This document shows positions 27,216-37,171 of a DNA stretch of 64,000 nt, in pieces. Origin of the DNA: Candidatus Hodarchaeota archaeon (GTDB lineage: Archaea; Asgardarchaeota; Heimdallarchaeia; Hodarchaeales; Hodarchaeaceae); the NCBI GenBank assembly GCA_016840285.1, contig JAEOSR010000154.1, positions 1-64,000 of the forward strand. The letters run 5' to 3'. Numbering within the stretch: the first letter of the stretch is position 1; each line of letters opens with the position of its first letter. The notes beneath the pieces were generated by a model that saw only the letters and a list, made by a program, of their open reading frames with translations, was not told the DNA's origin and did no database searches. The position numbers and the translations under genes were made by a program.

Positions 27216-27551
27216 ATGGCTGGAATTTGGACTGAAGACCAAGCTGATTTACTAAAATATAGCTTACGGAACATTTTTGCTACTGTTCAGAACATTCTAC
27301 GCTATAAATCAAATAAATTTTATGTAGCTACACCATTTAACCAAGGTTATAGACAATTCGATATAGAAGGAAGTAGTTTAGAGGAAATAGTATACAAAGC
27401 TACAGAACTGTTAAAATCTAAGAATATTGATCGAGTAAACTTGGAAACTGCTGATGGCCTTCCTATTTTGACAATTTATTTGGAGGCAGGGCCAACAGTC
27501 ATTATCAACGATGTTGTCACTGATAAAACCATATGTAACATTCTTCTTTAA
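27216..27551 (+). CDS. Small unknown protein
   Basis: A 111-residue protein with a helical N-terminus (LLKYSLRNIFATVQNIL) and a beta-rich C-terminal half (VNLETADGLPILTIYLEAG, VIINDVV). It has no cysteine motif or membrane span apart from general hydrophobicity. It might be a small alpha/beta adaptor, but no family is recognised. GTGAT precedes the start. Confidence 0.55.
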   Translation: MAGIWTEDQADLLKYSLRNIFATVQNILRYKSNKFYVATPFNQGYRQFDIEGSSLEEIVYKATELLKSKNIDRVNLETADGLPILTIYLEAGPTVIINDVVTDKTICNILL

Positions 27552-27567
27552 CTATATATGATCTGTG

Positions 27568-28077
27568 TCAGTTCTGATTAATTTTTGTTAATTTATTCAC
27601 TTCTAATCTGAATAGATCAGTAGTTGCTGACTTAATATGATCAAATTGGACAAAACCCAATTTAGAATAGAACTCAAGAGCAGTTCTGTTGTTATGTTGG
27701 ACACCTAATTCAATGAATTCTTTTCCTCCCTTTTGTGTTTCCTCGATTAAGTAATTCATTATTTTTTTACCAATACTCTGCCGTTGATACTTCGCTTTAA
27801 GAACTATTGCAGTAATCCACAAGGAATTTATTTCTTCATTGACCCAGAGATATCCCCCCGAATTTTTTTGGACTTCAACAATAAAGATTTTGTGATCATT
27901 TCCCTTCAAAAATTTAACTATGTCAGAAAACCAAATTTCCCAGTTCCAATATTGAGGTATTACCTTATCCATTTCTTTATGTGATATTTCCGTTATAAAT
28001 TCAAGATCTGATAACTTTGCTCGCCGTAGAATAACAAGGGGGTCAAAAGAAAGATTAATTACAGGAAGCTCTAGCAT
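27568..28077 (-). CDS. GNAT family N-acetyltransferase
   Basis: A 169-residue acetyltransferase. The acetyl-CoA site is seen as AIVLKAKYQRQSIGKKIMNYL (R/Q-x2-G-x-G/K type) and the end as IELGVQHNNRTALEFYSKLGFVQ. Substrate unknown. The gene converges with the small unknown gene and diverges from a glycosyltransferase. Similar C-terminal codons survive as a remnant near 17.1 kb. Confidence 0.85.
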   Translation of the reverse strand: MLELPVINLSFDPLVILRRAKLSDLEFITEISHKEMDKVIPQYWNWEIWFSDIVKFLKGNDHKIFIVEVQKNSGGYLWVNEEINSLWITAIVLKAKYQRQSIGKKIMNYLIEETQKGGKEFIELGVQHNNRTALEFYSKLGFVQFDHIKSATTDLFRLEVNKLTKINQN

Positions 28078-28149
28078 TTTTACTTTCTCTCTTATTTTTT
28101 ATTGAATGTTAACCAATAACAAGTGAGCAAAAAAGCATTTTAATGTGAT

Positions 28150-29250
28150 ATGATGGAAGATACTAAAAAGAAAAAAGTTTTCCTGAATGAATCAAAAATA
28201 ATTAGAGAAAGTATGTGCCGTCAGATGAGAGTGAATTTCATTCTGGATCTAGAGAAAAGCCTTATTGGGAGCGGGGTCTATAGTTCAGCTATCAGGCTTG
28301 CTGATAAATTGAAAGAATATGGAATAAATACCGATGTAAATGGAAGAAACTATCCATATGACATCTACCATTTTCAAACATCGCTCCCTCAATCTCTATG
28401 GAAAGCAAGAATACTCAAACGAAAAAAGAGAACTTATAAGATATTAATGACTGGGCACACCACGATCGAGGATTATCGTAATAGTTTCCTCTTTTCGAAT
28501 CGAATGAATTTTGTACTCATCCCTTATTTAACTAAGTTCTATTCCTATGCTGACTATCTAATCGCTGTAAGCGATTACAATCGGGATATACTCCTTCGGT
28601 ACGGATATAGTCCGTCCCAAATTCGAGTAATCTCTAATGGGATTGATCTTACAAAAGTGCGTAAAAATCCTATATTAAGGATTAAAACACGGGAAAATCT
28701 CGGAATTTCTACTCAGCAGCTCCTTGTTATTACAGTAGGATTGTGTATTTATCGTAAAGCACCAGACATATTCACCGAGGTAGCTCTTTTATCCCCAGAA
28801 CACCAATTCTACTGGATAGGAAAATATCTACCTTTAGGAACCATTGCACATTCCTCGTATCTCAGAGAAAAATTTCGTGTTGCAAGAAAAACCTCAAACA
28901 TCCGTTTCACTGGGTATGTTTCGCGTTTAACATTAGAGGCTCTTTGGAATGCTGCAGATGTTTTTCTCTACGTCAGTAGAGAAGAAAATCAAGGCATCGC
29001 TCTTCTTGAAGGTATGGCTTATGGAAAAGTCCCTGTGGTTCGAGATCATCCTGTTTTTGATTGGTTAACATCGGAAATGAATTGTCTCAAAGGAAAAACA
29101 GTTGGAGATTTTTCAAAACAAATCCAACGGCTTGCAGCAGATAAAAAACTACTGGAAAACTTGCAATCAAATGGTGAATTCGCTCTAAAAGACCATGATA
29201 TAAATAAATCAGTAAAAAAACTTGCTGATCTTTATACAGAAATCACGTAA
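28150..29250 (+). CDS. GT4 family glycosyltransferase
   Basis: About 366 residues, GT-B fold. Seen are the GSGVYSSAIRLADKL acceptor-side start, VISNGIDLTKV, the donor-binding VTVGLCIYRKAPDIF, a RFTGYVSR segment and E-x7-E in EENQGIALLEGM. A methionine 26 codons in (RQMRVNFIL) could be the true start of the fold. It probably glycosylates lipid or surface glycan. It faces the large surface protein gene on the other strand. Confidence 0.85.
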   Translation: MMEDTKKKKVFLNESKIIRESMCRQMRVNFILDLEKSLIGSGVYSSAIRLADKLKEYGINTDVNGRNYPYDIYHFQTSLPQSLWKARILKRKKRTYKILMTGHTTIEDYRNSFLFSNRMNFVLIPYLTKFYSYADYLIAVSDYNRDILLRYGYSPSQIRVISNGIDLTKVRKNPILRIKTRENLGISTQQLLVITVGLCIYRKAPDIFTEVALLSPEHQFYWIGKYLPLGTIAHSSYLREKFRVARKTSNIRFTGYVSRLTLEALWNAADVFLYVSREENQGIALLEGMAYGKVPVVRDHPVFDWLTSEMNCLKGKTVGDFSKQIQRLAADKKLLENLQSNGEFALKDHDINKSVKKLADLYTEIT

Positions 29251-29297
29251 TGAATAATCTCTGACTCGTCGTTTGATTATGATTTTTTTTCCAAAAT

Positions 29298-32207
29298 CTA
29301 TTTAAATTTTTTATTTGCCAAGAAAAGGGCGCCAATGATTCCTAAACTAACAAGAACAAAAAATATGAGTCCTCCAAAGCTGACAGCTAAATCGAAGGGA
29401 GTAAATGGTTCTTCTGGTATTCTTGGAACCTCAATAACCGTATATTTGATCTCTCCTATAGCTTCTGAATTTCCAGATATATAAATGTTGATTGTATACT
29501 CCTTTGCTTCTGCATCACGTTCGATATCTAAATCAATTTTATATACCCCTTCTTTTTCATAGATAATTAGGTTCCCATATGATTGATTCATATCCGAGAA
29601 TCCAGTTAAATCCAATCCTTTAATAATGTTCCCTGATGCATTATCAATGTGCACAGTGAAATTTATAGTTTTTTGGCCTCCTTGCTCGAGACTAGGAGAT
29701 CCTTCTGCAGGAACAACAAAGGGAGACCCTTTAATTTGAATAGAATGAGATATATCAAATTCTTCTTGATCTTCCACACCCAATTTATAAGGAGCATTCC
29801 AGCGTATACGAAAGGCATACTCTCCGTTTTTAAGGGTGGGACTTATAGAATCTAACCATAGAATTGTTTTTCCAATATAATGGTAATGGAACTGCAGTGC
29901 AATGTCCGTTTCAGAAGGTGACTCATCCAAATTATCCAGGAAAATTGTTACTTCTAAATCTTTCATTGGAATTGAGATATTTTCTGAAATATTACGGTTG
30001 GGAAAAGCAATTTCAAGAGTATCATTATAATTTAGGAATTCTAAAGTGATATTACCGCCTAAATAATCAGTTATGTAATAATTTGAAGCTGGTAAATGTT
30101 CCTCAACAATATTAACCTTATACTTAACAGGTGGAAGATCTAACGGGATTGTTAATTTTAAAGGGATCCCGCCCACATTACCAGGTTTCGTATTAGATCC
30201 AAAAATCGTAATGGTCAGATTTGCTGAGATATTTCCATAAATCCCTCGGTTTGGTATCTCGAAATTTAATGCCATCGTACTAGCGTTGTTAAACGGAGTG
30301 GAAAAATTCCCATCCAGAATTGTCTCTCCTTTTTTATCATAAGAAATAAAAAAGGACTCATCCCAAGTTATGTTCTCATGAGAATACCAGGTACTTTCCC
30401 AACGATAGTCAACTTCAGCTGACCCAATCTCTAAATAATCCAGACCGTACCATTCACCATTAGTTGAATTGGCTTCCAAGAATCCTAAAATTGTGACATT
30501 ATCACCTGGAGAGAGTGCTTGAATGTCTGATTCTTTTTCAAAATACTCGGTAAAGATATATTGTGTGTCATTACCAGTGCCTTGTGTTTCATTAGTAGAT
30601 CCTCTAAGCATGTAAATATCTTGTACAACGTAATTCATAGGTTCCTCGATAGTTAAAGAGATATTGATAGTTTTTGTGTCAATATATTCGTTATAATCGT
30701 CAATTCTAAGTATTCGATACACAAATATCCATGAACCAAAATAGATCTGATGGAAGGGTAATTGTACTTGGATTGTAGCATGACAGTCAGACGGAGTTGT
30801 TTCATTCTCGAAAGGTTCGACTTTAATTTCATACGTACTAGAGAGATTTTCACGATAGCCTCGATGTATCCAAGTAGAATTAATACGCCCACTGAAAGTC
30901 TCACGATACGCTGAGAAAATAATAGGACCCATTTTATCCTCTGGAACAGTCACCCGATCAACTCTAATGTTATCTATCAGCCAATAAGAGGTAGCATTGT
31001 TTGCAAATGAATTATCATCTTCCAATATAAATCTAAAAGTTTTAGAATTATTTATTGCCATATCAATCTCAAAAGTTTCATTTACCCATTCTTGAGATTC
31101 TGCAGAATCAATTGTTCGATTTTTCCATTGAAGATTCTCGCCCTCTTCATGCCAATATGAAAACATTAGATCTGGGGGTACCTCGTAAAGATAGCAATCA
31201 TCTAGCCAGCCTGTATAATAATCATCAACAGCAGCATCACGGCCGTAAAAAATAGCGCGTATTTGAGTAGTATTTTCAGGAGTCGTCCAGCTCAGAGCCT
31301 GAGTAACATAACCTTTATCATCTTGTGGGGCATCTCGAGAGTCAGTTGGAGAAATTGTGTATCCAATTCTATTCCCCGAGGAATTATACGCCTCAAGTCT
31401 TAGATACCAATAGTTATCGCTTGTAGCTCCAGTAGCTTTCACTACGAATATAATTTCGTGTTCTCCTCTTACGAAATCGACACTTTGATTCAATAAGTAA
31501 CCTTCTGTACCATTGATATCAACATAGTAACTCCCTTCAGAGGCATTATTAGGGTCTTCAACTGCTTTAACGTATGAACTATTGAAATCCCAGCCGTTGG
31601 TATTGCCTCCTTCAAACCCAGGATTCAAGAGGAGGTTTTGACTTCGGGAAAAATAATCAAAAGAAATTTTGTATCTGTCAGAGTCCATCTCTGAAGAATT
31701 GAAGAAGATTTCAGCATCTTCTTTGTCTACATCCGCGGTTTCAGTCAGGTTTAAGTAACCAGAAATCGCCTCAAGAGAGTAGAAATTGTCATTTGTCCAG
31801 TCTGGAACGGAAGGATTATCAAAAGTGCGATCTTCAAAGATATCTTGGATCTCACTTTGAAAGTCAAACGAAACCTCACTAATAGGCGATTCTAAGCTCC
31901 ATTCAAGAGAACCATTCATCTCTTCTGTAGTACTTTCTGCAGTGATTTCCAACCACTCGCCAGGAGCATAACTATCTTTGTCTGTTTTTAGAGTGGTCTT
32001 TCCTGAGGTAATTTCAGTACCGATTTTCGATTGGGGGACATAATTAGACGATGTGGTGCTTTGACCAGCTCCTTTTTGGATTGATTGATCTAAAAATCTA
32101 TTAGAAGATGACATGTCTGCTATAGAGAAAACAGCAACGATATTCAAAAATAGTAGCAGAATGATACTTAATGGTAATATTTGTCTGAAATATTTCATTG
32201 GTTTCAC
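29298..32207 (-). CDS. Large secreted, C-terminally membrane-anchored surface protein
   Basis: 969 residues. A signal peptide (LPLSIILLLFLNIVAVFS) begins it and a membrane anchor followed by KKFK ends it, so nearly everything is outside the cell. Residues about 190-345 resemble a carbohydrate-binding module (NLLLNPGFEGGNTNGWDF, WTTPENTTQIRAIFYG); the rest are beta-sandwich-like segments. There are very many N-x-S/T sequons, as expected of an archaeal glycoprotein. It may belong to the envelope or bind glycans. I see no enzymatic domain. Confidence 0.75.
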   Translation of the reverse strand: MKPMKYFRQILPLSIILLLFLNIVAVFSIADMSSSNRFLDQSIQKGAGQSTTSSNYVPQSKIGTEITSGKTTLKTDKDSYAPGEWLEITAESTTEEMNGSLEWSLESPISEVSFDFQSEIQDIFEDRTFDNPSVPDWTNDNFYSLEAISGYLNLTETADVDKEDAEIFFNSSEMDSDRYKISFDYFSRSQNLLLNPGFEGGNTNGWDFNSSYVKAVEDPNNASEGSYYVDINGTEGYLLNQSVDFVRGEHEIIFVVKATGATSDNYWYLRLEAYNSSGNRIGYTISPTDSRDAPQDDKGYVTQALSWTTPENTTQIRAIFYGRDAAVDDYYTGWLDDCYLYEVPPDLMFSYWHEEGENLQWKNRTIDSAESQEWVNETFEIDMAINNSKTFRFILEDDNSFANNATSYWLIDNIRVDRVTVPEDKMGPIIFSAYRETFSGRINSTWIHRGYRENLSSTYEIKVEPFENETTPSDCHATIQVQLPFHQIYFGSWIFVYRILRIDDYNEYIDTKTINISLTIEEPMNYVVQDIYMLRGSTNETQGTGNDTQYIFTEYFEKESDIQALSPGDNVTILGFLEANSTNGEWYGLDYLEIGSAEVDYRWESTWYSHENITWDESFFISYDKKGETILDGNFSTPFNNASTMALNFEIPNRGIYGNISANLTITIFGSNTKPGNVGGIPLKLTIPLDLPPVKYKVNIVEEHLPASNYYITDYLGGNITLEFLNYNDTLEIAFPNRNISENISIPMKDLEVTIFLDNLDESPSETDIALQFHYHYIGKTILWLDSISPTLKNGEYAFRIRWNAPYKLGVEDQEEFDISHSIQIKGSPFVVPAEGSPSLEQGGQKTINFTVHIDNASGNIIKGLDLTGFSDMNQSYGNLIIYEKEGVYKIDLDIERDAEAKEYTINIYISGNSEAIGEIKYTVIEVPRIPEEPFTPFDLAVSFGGLIFFVLVSLGIIGALFLANKKFK

Positions 32208-32394
32208 CGTACTCTTATGTTTCGGATCATTTCTCGAATCACTGAGAAGATTTCTCCACAGAGGATGATTCAGCCGTAAAACTCCTTAATTGGGTCTAAA
32301 TGGAGTAGATCGTCTTTATTTTTTTAAGTTTGTTTTTATCAACCAAGGATGAGTTAAACTTAAGTTTGGTAGCACTACAAAAAAATTGGAAAGC

Positions 32395-34314
32395 ATGACA
32401 GAGCTTAGAGCGGAACTTAATCAGGTAATAGAACAAGGAAAACAAGCTTTAATAGAAAATGACGACGATGAAGCCATCCACGCTTTTGAAAGGGCGATTC
32501 AGATCGCAGATGAAGCCTCACCTACATTAAACAGCATCATTGGAATTTCTTTCACATATATGGCATTGGCTTTTGGAAAAAAAGGGGAAAGGACAATAGC
32601 ACTTGAACACATCAATACAGCAACTGAATTCTTTCCCGTGAACCCAGTTAATCCATTAGTATATGCACAGCTGCTTCTGGGCCTCGGTATTGAGTTCCAA
32701 AAAATTCAGTTGTATGAATGTTCAATTATTGTTCTAAAGAACGCCCTTGTTATGGCTAAAAACAAGACGATAGAGGCTGATCTAGAGGTAATTTCTATAG
32801 TAGCTCGTAATTTAGCTTTCTCTTACACCAAGATTGGGAATAATGTCTCTTCTGCTAAATTGTATCGAATTGCGGCTGATTTAGAGGATGAACCTCAAAC
32901 AGCTATTGACCTATATCGAAATTCAGCTTATCTATACTATCAAGAGAGAATGAAAGAATTTACTTTAGATATTCTGCAAACAGCCTTTGATAAAGCAGGA
33001 ATCCTTGGAGATACCAATTGTCAGTTGGAAATCGCACATTTTCAAGGATTAGTTTCTTATGAAATTGGTTCAAGCTATATCCAAAGGAGTTACTTAGAGA
33101 AGGCGATTGCATATCTAGATCTTTGTCATGAAAAGTTTTCTTTCACGGAGGATTCCTTATGGCAAATTAAAGCTCTTTATGAAAAAGCCATAACATTAGA
33201 GAGTATTGGAAAGGTTTGGCAACGAAATAAGGCTCTAGAAAAACTCATTAAATATGAAATTACTGAAGAAAATAAGGTATATATTATTAAAGCCATTCTC
33301 CTCTTGATAATCCATGCTTTGGAAGGAGACAACTATTCTAAAGCCGATTTTTATATTCAACAAGTATCAGAGGATCAATTACAAGATGTAAAACCTCAAT
33401 TAAGTCAGAAAATTCGAGAAATCCGAGAGATGTTAGAAATATCTCGTAGAAGGGGACAATTACATGCTGATCTTCATTTTACGCGGAAAGATCTAGATCT
33501 CCCTATCGATGAATTACTTCCAGAGGCAAAATCACCAACTCAAGAAATTTTCCGTGAAAAAGAAACGGTGACAAGCTTACAAGCGCCAAAAATAGATTTT
33601 TTTACCCCAAGTGCCACTTCAACTCATAAATTAAAACAACCATCAGTTGAAGCACTTCAAGATTTATTTGATACTTCAGAGGAAGAACTACCATTACCAG
33701 TTGATCAAGAACCGATTTTAGCAACAACACAAGAGCATGTACCAGCAGAGGAGCCACAAGAAGCAGAGGAAGTAACCGTTTCTGATGCAATACTTAGATA
33801 TGATCAAGAAAAAGCAGTAGCTCTAGAAAGGTTATTTAGAGCACATCAGGAACCCCCAGAACCATCGCTTTCTATTCAATCTGATCCATTAATAGTTTCT
33901 CGAGCACATTCAGAAAGTGAATCCTCTTTTACTGAGGAGCTAATTAGAGAACCTATTGAAGATCAGCCTCAAGTCACTAGTTTTCCAACTATTGTTGTCT
34001 CACAGGATGAAAATATACGTTCAGAGGTTGTAAGTCGTTTACAAAGAGCTGGATGGGCTGTTGAATTAAATTTCACAAATCTTACACGAAGAGGCGCTGA
34101 ACCAGATGTGATAGCGACAAAGGGATTAATCAGAAAAACACGAAAATTCATCTTTTTTGCGGAAAACCCCGCAGATGCTGAAATTTGTTCATTCTTACTT
34201 CAATCAAACCCTGAAAGAGGGGAAAAGTTGATTTTTTTACTCAGTGGTGACCCCACTGATGCTAATGTTTCAGTAGTGGTGAAATTAGTGACTCAAATTG
34301 GCCAACTCTTTTAA
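32395..34314 (+). CDS. TPR protein with C-terminal endonuclease-like domain
   Basis: About 639 residues. Residues 1-330 are tetratricopeptide repeats (DEAIHAFERAIQIADEA, IALEHINTATEFF); then a proline/glutamate-rich linker, and a compact C-terminal 110 residues with LQRAGWAVELNFTNL, GAEPDVIATKG and KFIFFAEN. That order recalls the PD-(D/E)xK nuclease core found in Mrr-like proteins, but the ExK lysine is not in place, so it may be inactive. The ATG at 32395 is preferred to a TTG three codons earlier. Role unknown. Confidence 0.65.
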   Translation: MTELRAELNQVIEQGKQALIENDDDEAIHAFERAIQIADEASPTLNSIIGISFTYMALAFGKKGERTIALEHINTATEFFPVNPVNPLVYAQLLLGLGIEFQKIQLYECSIIVLKNALVMAKNKTIEADLEVISIVARNLAFSYTKIGNNVSSAKLYRIAADLEDEPQTAIDLYRNSAYLYYQERMKEFTLDILQTAFDKAGILGDTNCQLEIAHFQGLVSYEIGSSYIQRSYLEKAIAYLDLCHEKFSFTEDSLWQIKALYEKAITLESIGKVWQRNKALEKLIKYEITEENKVYIIKAILLLIIHALEGDNYSKADFYIQQVSEDQLQDVKPQLSQKIREIREMLEISRRRGQLHADLHFTRKDLDLPIDELLPEAKSPTQEIFREKETVTSLQAPKIDFFTPSATSTHKLKQPSVEALQDLFDTSEEELPLPVDQEPILATTQEHVPAEEPQEAEEVTVSDAILRYDQEKAVALERLFRAHQEPPEPSLSIQSDPLIVSRAHSESESSFTEELIREPIEDQPQVTSFPTIVVSQDENIRSEVVSRLQRAGWAVELNFTNLTRRGAEPDVIATKGLIRKTRKFIFFAENPADAEICSFLLQSNPERGEKLIFLLSGDPTDANVSVVVKLVTQIGQLF

Positions 34315-34380
34315 ATTAAATGTGTAGGGAGTTAATTAGTAAAGGAACGAAAAAAAATATTTAGTAATGTATATTCACAA

Positions 34381-35031
34381 TTACGATCGAAATTTCATCG
34401 TTAATAGTGAGGAAACCTTTTGGTACATTTCATCGATTGTACCATCACTCGTCAAAGTCTTTAAAATTCCTCTATGTTGATAGAATTCTATTAGAGGTTT
34501 TGTTTCATCTTCATATGTCGTAATTCTTTTTTTAACAGTCTCCTCAGTATCATCATCCCTATGAAACAATTCCCCAAAACACTTGTCACATACTCCTCTC
34601 TCCTTTGAAGGACTGTATTTTATATGGTAAATAGCTCCACATTGCTTACAAGTTCGTCGGCCAGTAATTCGTTCAATTAAAAGATCATAATTCACCTCAA
34701 TATTGATAACAAGGTCAATATCAGTTATTTTCTTAAGATCTTGAGCTTGTGCCAAATTTCGTGGATAGCCGTCTAAAATAAATCCTCTTTTACAGTCCTC
34801 TTGACTAAGTCTTTCCTTTAGAAGTTGTAATACTATGTTATCAGGCACCAGTTTTCCTGTATTCATGAATTTCTTTGCTTTCATACCAAGTTCAGTGCCT
34901 TTTTTGATTGCTGTCCTTAATAAATCTCCAGTACTGATTTGTGGAATGTTAAAGTCTTTCACTATGAATTTTGCTTGTGTTCCTTTCCCTGAACCTGGAG
35001 CACCTAGTAATATTAATTTCACAGTAACCAT
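34381..35031 (-). CDS. adk: Adenylate kinase with zinc-binding lid
   Basis: A 216-residue enzyme that interconverts ATP+AMP and 2 ADP. The P-loop is GAPGSGKGTQ (residues 10-19), the AMP region STGDLLRTAIKKGTELG and GFILDGYPRNLAQA, and the lid holds four cysteines (CKQCGAIYH and CDKCFGE). This is the long, bacterial/eukaryotic type, not the short trimeric archaeal AdkA. GAGGGGAGAG precedes the ATG. A regulator gene ends ten bases upstream on the same strand, so the two form an operon. Confidence 0.96.
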   Translation of the reverse strand: MVTVKLILLGAPGSGKGTQAKFIVKDFNIPQISTGDLLRTAIKKGTELGMKAKKFMNTGKLVPDNIVLQLLKERLSQEDCKRGFILDGYPRNLAQAQDLKKITDIDLVINIEVNYDLLIERITGRRTCKQCGAIYHIKYSPSKERGVCDKCFGELFHRDDDTEETVKKRITTYEDETKPLIEFYQHRGILKTLTSDGTIDEMYQKVSSLLTMKFRS

Positions 35032-35041
35032 CTCTCCCCTC

Positions 35042-35767
35042 TCAATTCATTGAGGTCTCATTATTCAGTTTTAAGAGGATATCTCTTGCCTTTGAAGCAT
35101 GTTGTTCATTTATTACAAAAATGATAACTAGATTGTCAGTATGTTGAACCATTGTATCATATATAGAAATAGCCTGGTCAGCAAGTAAAGAAGAAACATG
35201 AGCCAGAATTCCAGGGATTTCTTGCGCTTTTATCGGAAGCATTAATTTAAGCAGGCTAAGAGAGTCTTGGAGCTTATGAGTATTTATAGCCTTTAAAACT
35301 GCTACCTCATTTAGAAAAGATTGCTCAGCCATTTTTTTAACATAAAATTCACTACTTTTACGGTTAAGGTAGACAGAACAAATATCATTACGTTCGAGTT
35401 GTTTAACTAAAACCTTTAGAATATCTTGGATATCTGTGTCTTCATGAAAACGGATTTTGTAATGTTTTAATCCATCTGTGACCTCTGTTGTTCCCTTTTT
35501 CAGAATATCCTGTACCAATTTAACACCAAGCAGCTCCTCTTGTTGTACACGTAATTTTTTAAGATATCGAGTTATAGCAACTGCAACATTCCCCTCTAGT
35601 CTCGCAGGATCCTTAGAAACGAAATTACCCTCTTCTACCAGTTGTGTTTTAATTTTTTTAGCGATTTCTCGTTGAGCAGTTTTCCGTTGTTGAAGCTCAT
35701 GAACAAGTGATGGATCTTGTTCAAGTATTTCTCGTACAAATTTCGAAACTGACTTTTCAGCATACAT
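35042..35767 (-). CDS. Helical protein with C-terminal ACT-like domain
   Basis: A 241-residue protein encoded ten bases ahead of adk. The N-terminal 75 residues are helical and basic (RKTAQREIAKKIKTQLVEEG, VAVAITRYLKKLR) and may bind DNA. Two ACT-like segments follow (IRFHEDTDIQDILKVLVKQL and LMLPIKAQEIPGILAHVSSL with YDTMVQHTDNLVIIFVI), as in ligand-responsive regulators. The tie with adk suggests a nucleotide- or amino-acid-responsive role. This is inference; the family is not certain. Confidence 0.6.
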   Translation of the reverse strand: MYAEKSVSKFVREILEQDPSLVHELQQRKTAQREIAKKIKTQLVEEGNFVSKDPARLEGNVAVAITRYLKKLRVQQEELLGVKLVQDILKKGTTEVTDGLKHYKIRFHEDTDIQDILKVLVKQLERNDICSVYLNRKSSEFYVKKMAEQSFLNEVAVLKAINTHKLQDSLSLLKLMLPIKAQEIPGILAHVSSLLADQAISIYDTMVQHTDNLVIIFVINEQHASKARDILLKLNNETSMN

Positions 35768-36125
35768 GGGAGCTCATCCTTTGAATAAATATCAAATAGT
35801 TTGATTTTAACTTGATATGGATTATTGTTTCTGCTTTAAAGATTACTAGGCTTCAGTGATATGTCTTAATACCAGTTTTGTTGATTACAAAGAGTCAGAC
35901 ATAAAAAATCCAGTGAAGATTGTCACATATTCTGTTTTTTCACAACTTTTTATTTATTCTGAAAATAATTACTAAAGATGAAACAAATTCATATATTTCA
36001 TATACCTTTTAGCCGTATTTGCCGATTTTATTCTGAGAGAAATACAATAAGAATAATATTCTAATAGTATATCACCGTATAAGATCCTTTAGGAATGCCA
36101 AATTCGAGAATCTGAGGGTAGACCA
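35768..36125. other. Divergent intergenic region
   Basis: About 360 AT-rich bases between the divergent ACT-like gene and the GT2 gene. Contains presumed promoters on both sides; I see no gene, RNA or repeat. Confidence 0.45.
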
Positions 36126-36869
36126 ATGGGAATGTCTGACTTCTTCGTTCTATTACCAGCATTTAATGAAGAAAATACATTACCAAAAGTAATTCAACAA
36201 CTGGCCGAAATTTTTTCTCCTAGTCAGATAATTCTTGCTGATGACGGTTCAACAGATAATACATCTAAAGTTGCACAGGAATTTGGTATCAAAATCATTA
36301 GGAATAGAAATAATAGAGGAAAAGGACATATTCTAAGAAACGCTTTCGCTATTATAACTAAAAAATTCTCTAATGTGAAATGGGTTTTGACTATAGATGC
36401 TGACGGACAACATGACGTGCGAGATATTCCTCGTTTTATCAAAACTTTAGATCGTAACCCAGAAGCCGATATTATTGTAGGAAAACGTGATTACAATCAA
36501 ATGCCTCCTATTAATTGGATCTCAAATAAATTAACTTCAGGTTGGTCCAATTTTTGGTTGAATTGGAACCTACACGATCTGCAATGTGGCTTTAGATGTT
36601 ACCGAACAGACGCTTTACGCCTAATCCTCGATTATGGCCTAACAAAGAATAAATTTGATTTGGAAACTGAAATTTTAATTATTTCATGGATTTTAAAAGT
36701 AAATATTATTGAGATTCCAATAAGAACACTCTATCCAGATACTAGACGGAAATCGAGGATTCAACCTGTAATTGACACTTTCCGATGGATGCTTCTTATT
36801 TCTAAATATGCATTTTCTCAACAATTTATTACTCATGTGTGGCAAAGACGGTATTTACGTCGTTCTTGA
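36126..36869 (+). CDS. GT2 family glycosyltransferase (dolichyl-phosphate-sugar synthase-like)
   Basis: A 247-residue GT-A enzyme. Seen are LLPAFNEENTLPKV, ILADDGSTDNT, the TIDADGQHD metal-binding motif, the HDLQCGFRCYRTDAL acceptor loop and IPIRTLYPD. It has no C-terminal membrane anchor. Members of this group load a sugar onto a polyprenyl phosphate for protein N-glycosylation, which fits the sequon-rich surface proteins in the window. The exact sugar is unknown. Confidence 0.88.
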   Translation: MGMSDFFVLLPAFNEENTLPKVIQQLAEIFSPSQIILADDGSTDNTSKVAQEFGIKIIRNRNNRGKGHILRNAFAIITKKFSNVKWVLTIDADGQHDVRDIPRFIKTLDRNPEADIIVGKRDYNQMPPINWISNKLTSGWSNFWLNWNLHDLQCGFRCYRTDALRLILDYGLTKNKFDLETEILIISWILKVNIIEIPIRTLYPDTRRKSRIQPVIDTFRWMLLISKYAFSQQFITHVWQRRYLRRS

Positions 36870-37171
36870 TGGTTTCCAGTATTGTCTAGATTAGCCAAAT
36901 TTCTTATAATAAAATTACGAACACACTTCAGAGGATTTTAAACCAAATGAGAATGAAAAGAAGTATTTGATATGGACAAAATTCAAGCGCAGTAGTAGGT
37001 ACGAATTTCGAAAGTGAAAAAAAACCTAAAATATTTCATTAATAAAATGAATGATTGCCAAACTCAAGGATACTTTCTTCATATCCTCTACTGATAATAA
37101 TTAAAAAACAAATGATTAAAAAGGATGAGATAGAAATATCCAGTTACAAAGCAGGTTCAGGGATTAGGATT
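36870..37171. other. Gap before second GTPase
   Basis: About 300 AT-rich bases. The GTPase frame stays open into it (from a TTG at 37055), but that extension is poor in conserved residues and I treat it as non-coding leader. Nothing else is seen. Confidence 0.4.

Noticed and set aside
37055..37171. N-terminal extension of the second GTPase from TTG 37055
   Set aside because: The extra 39 residues have no conserved pattern; the ATG at 37172 directly precedes the first GTPase strand and has a ribosome site.
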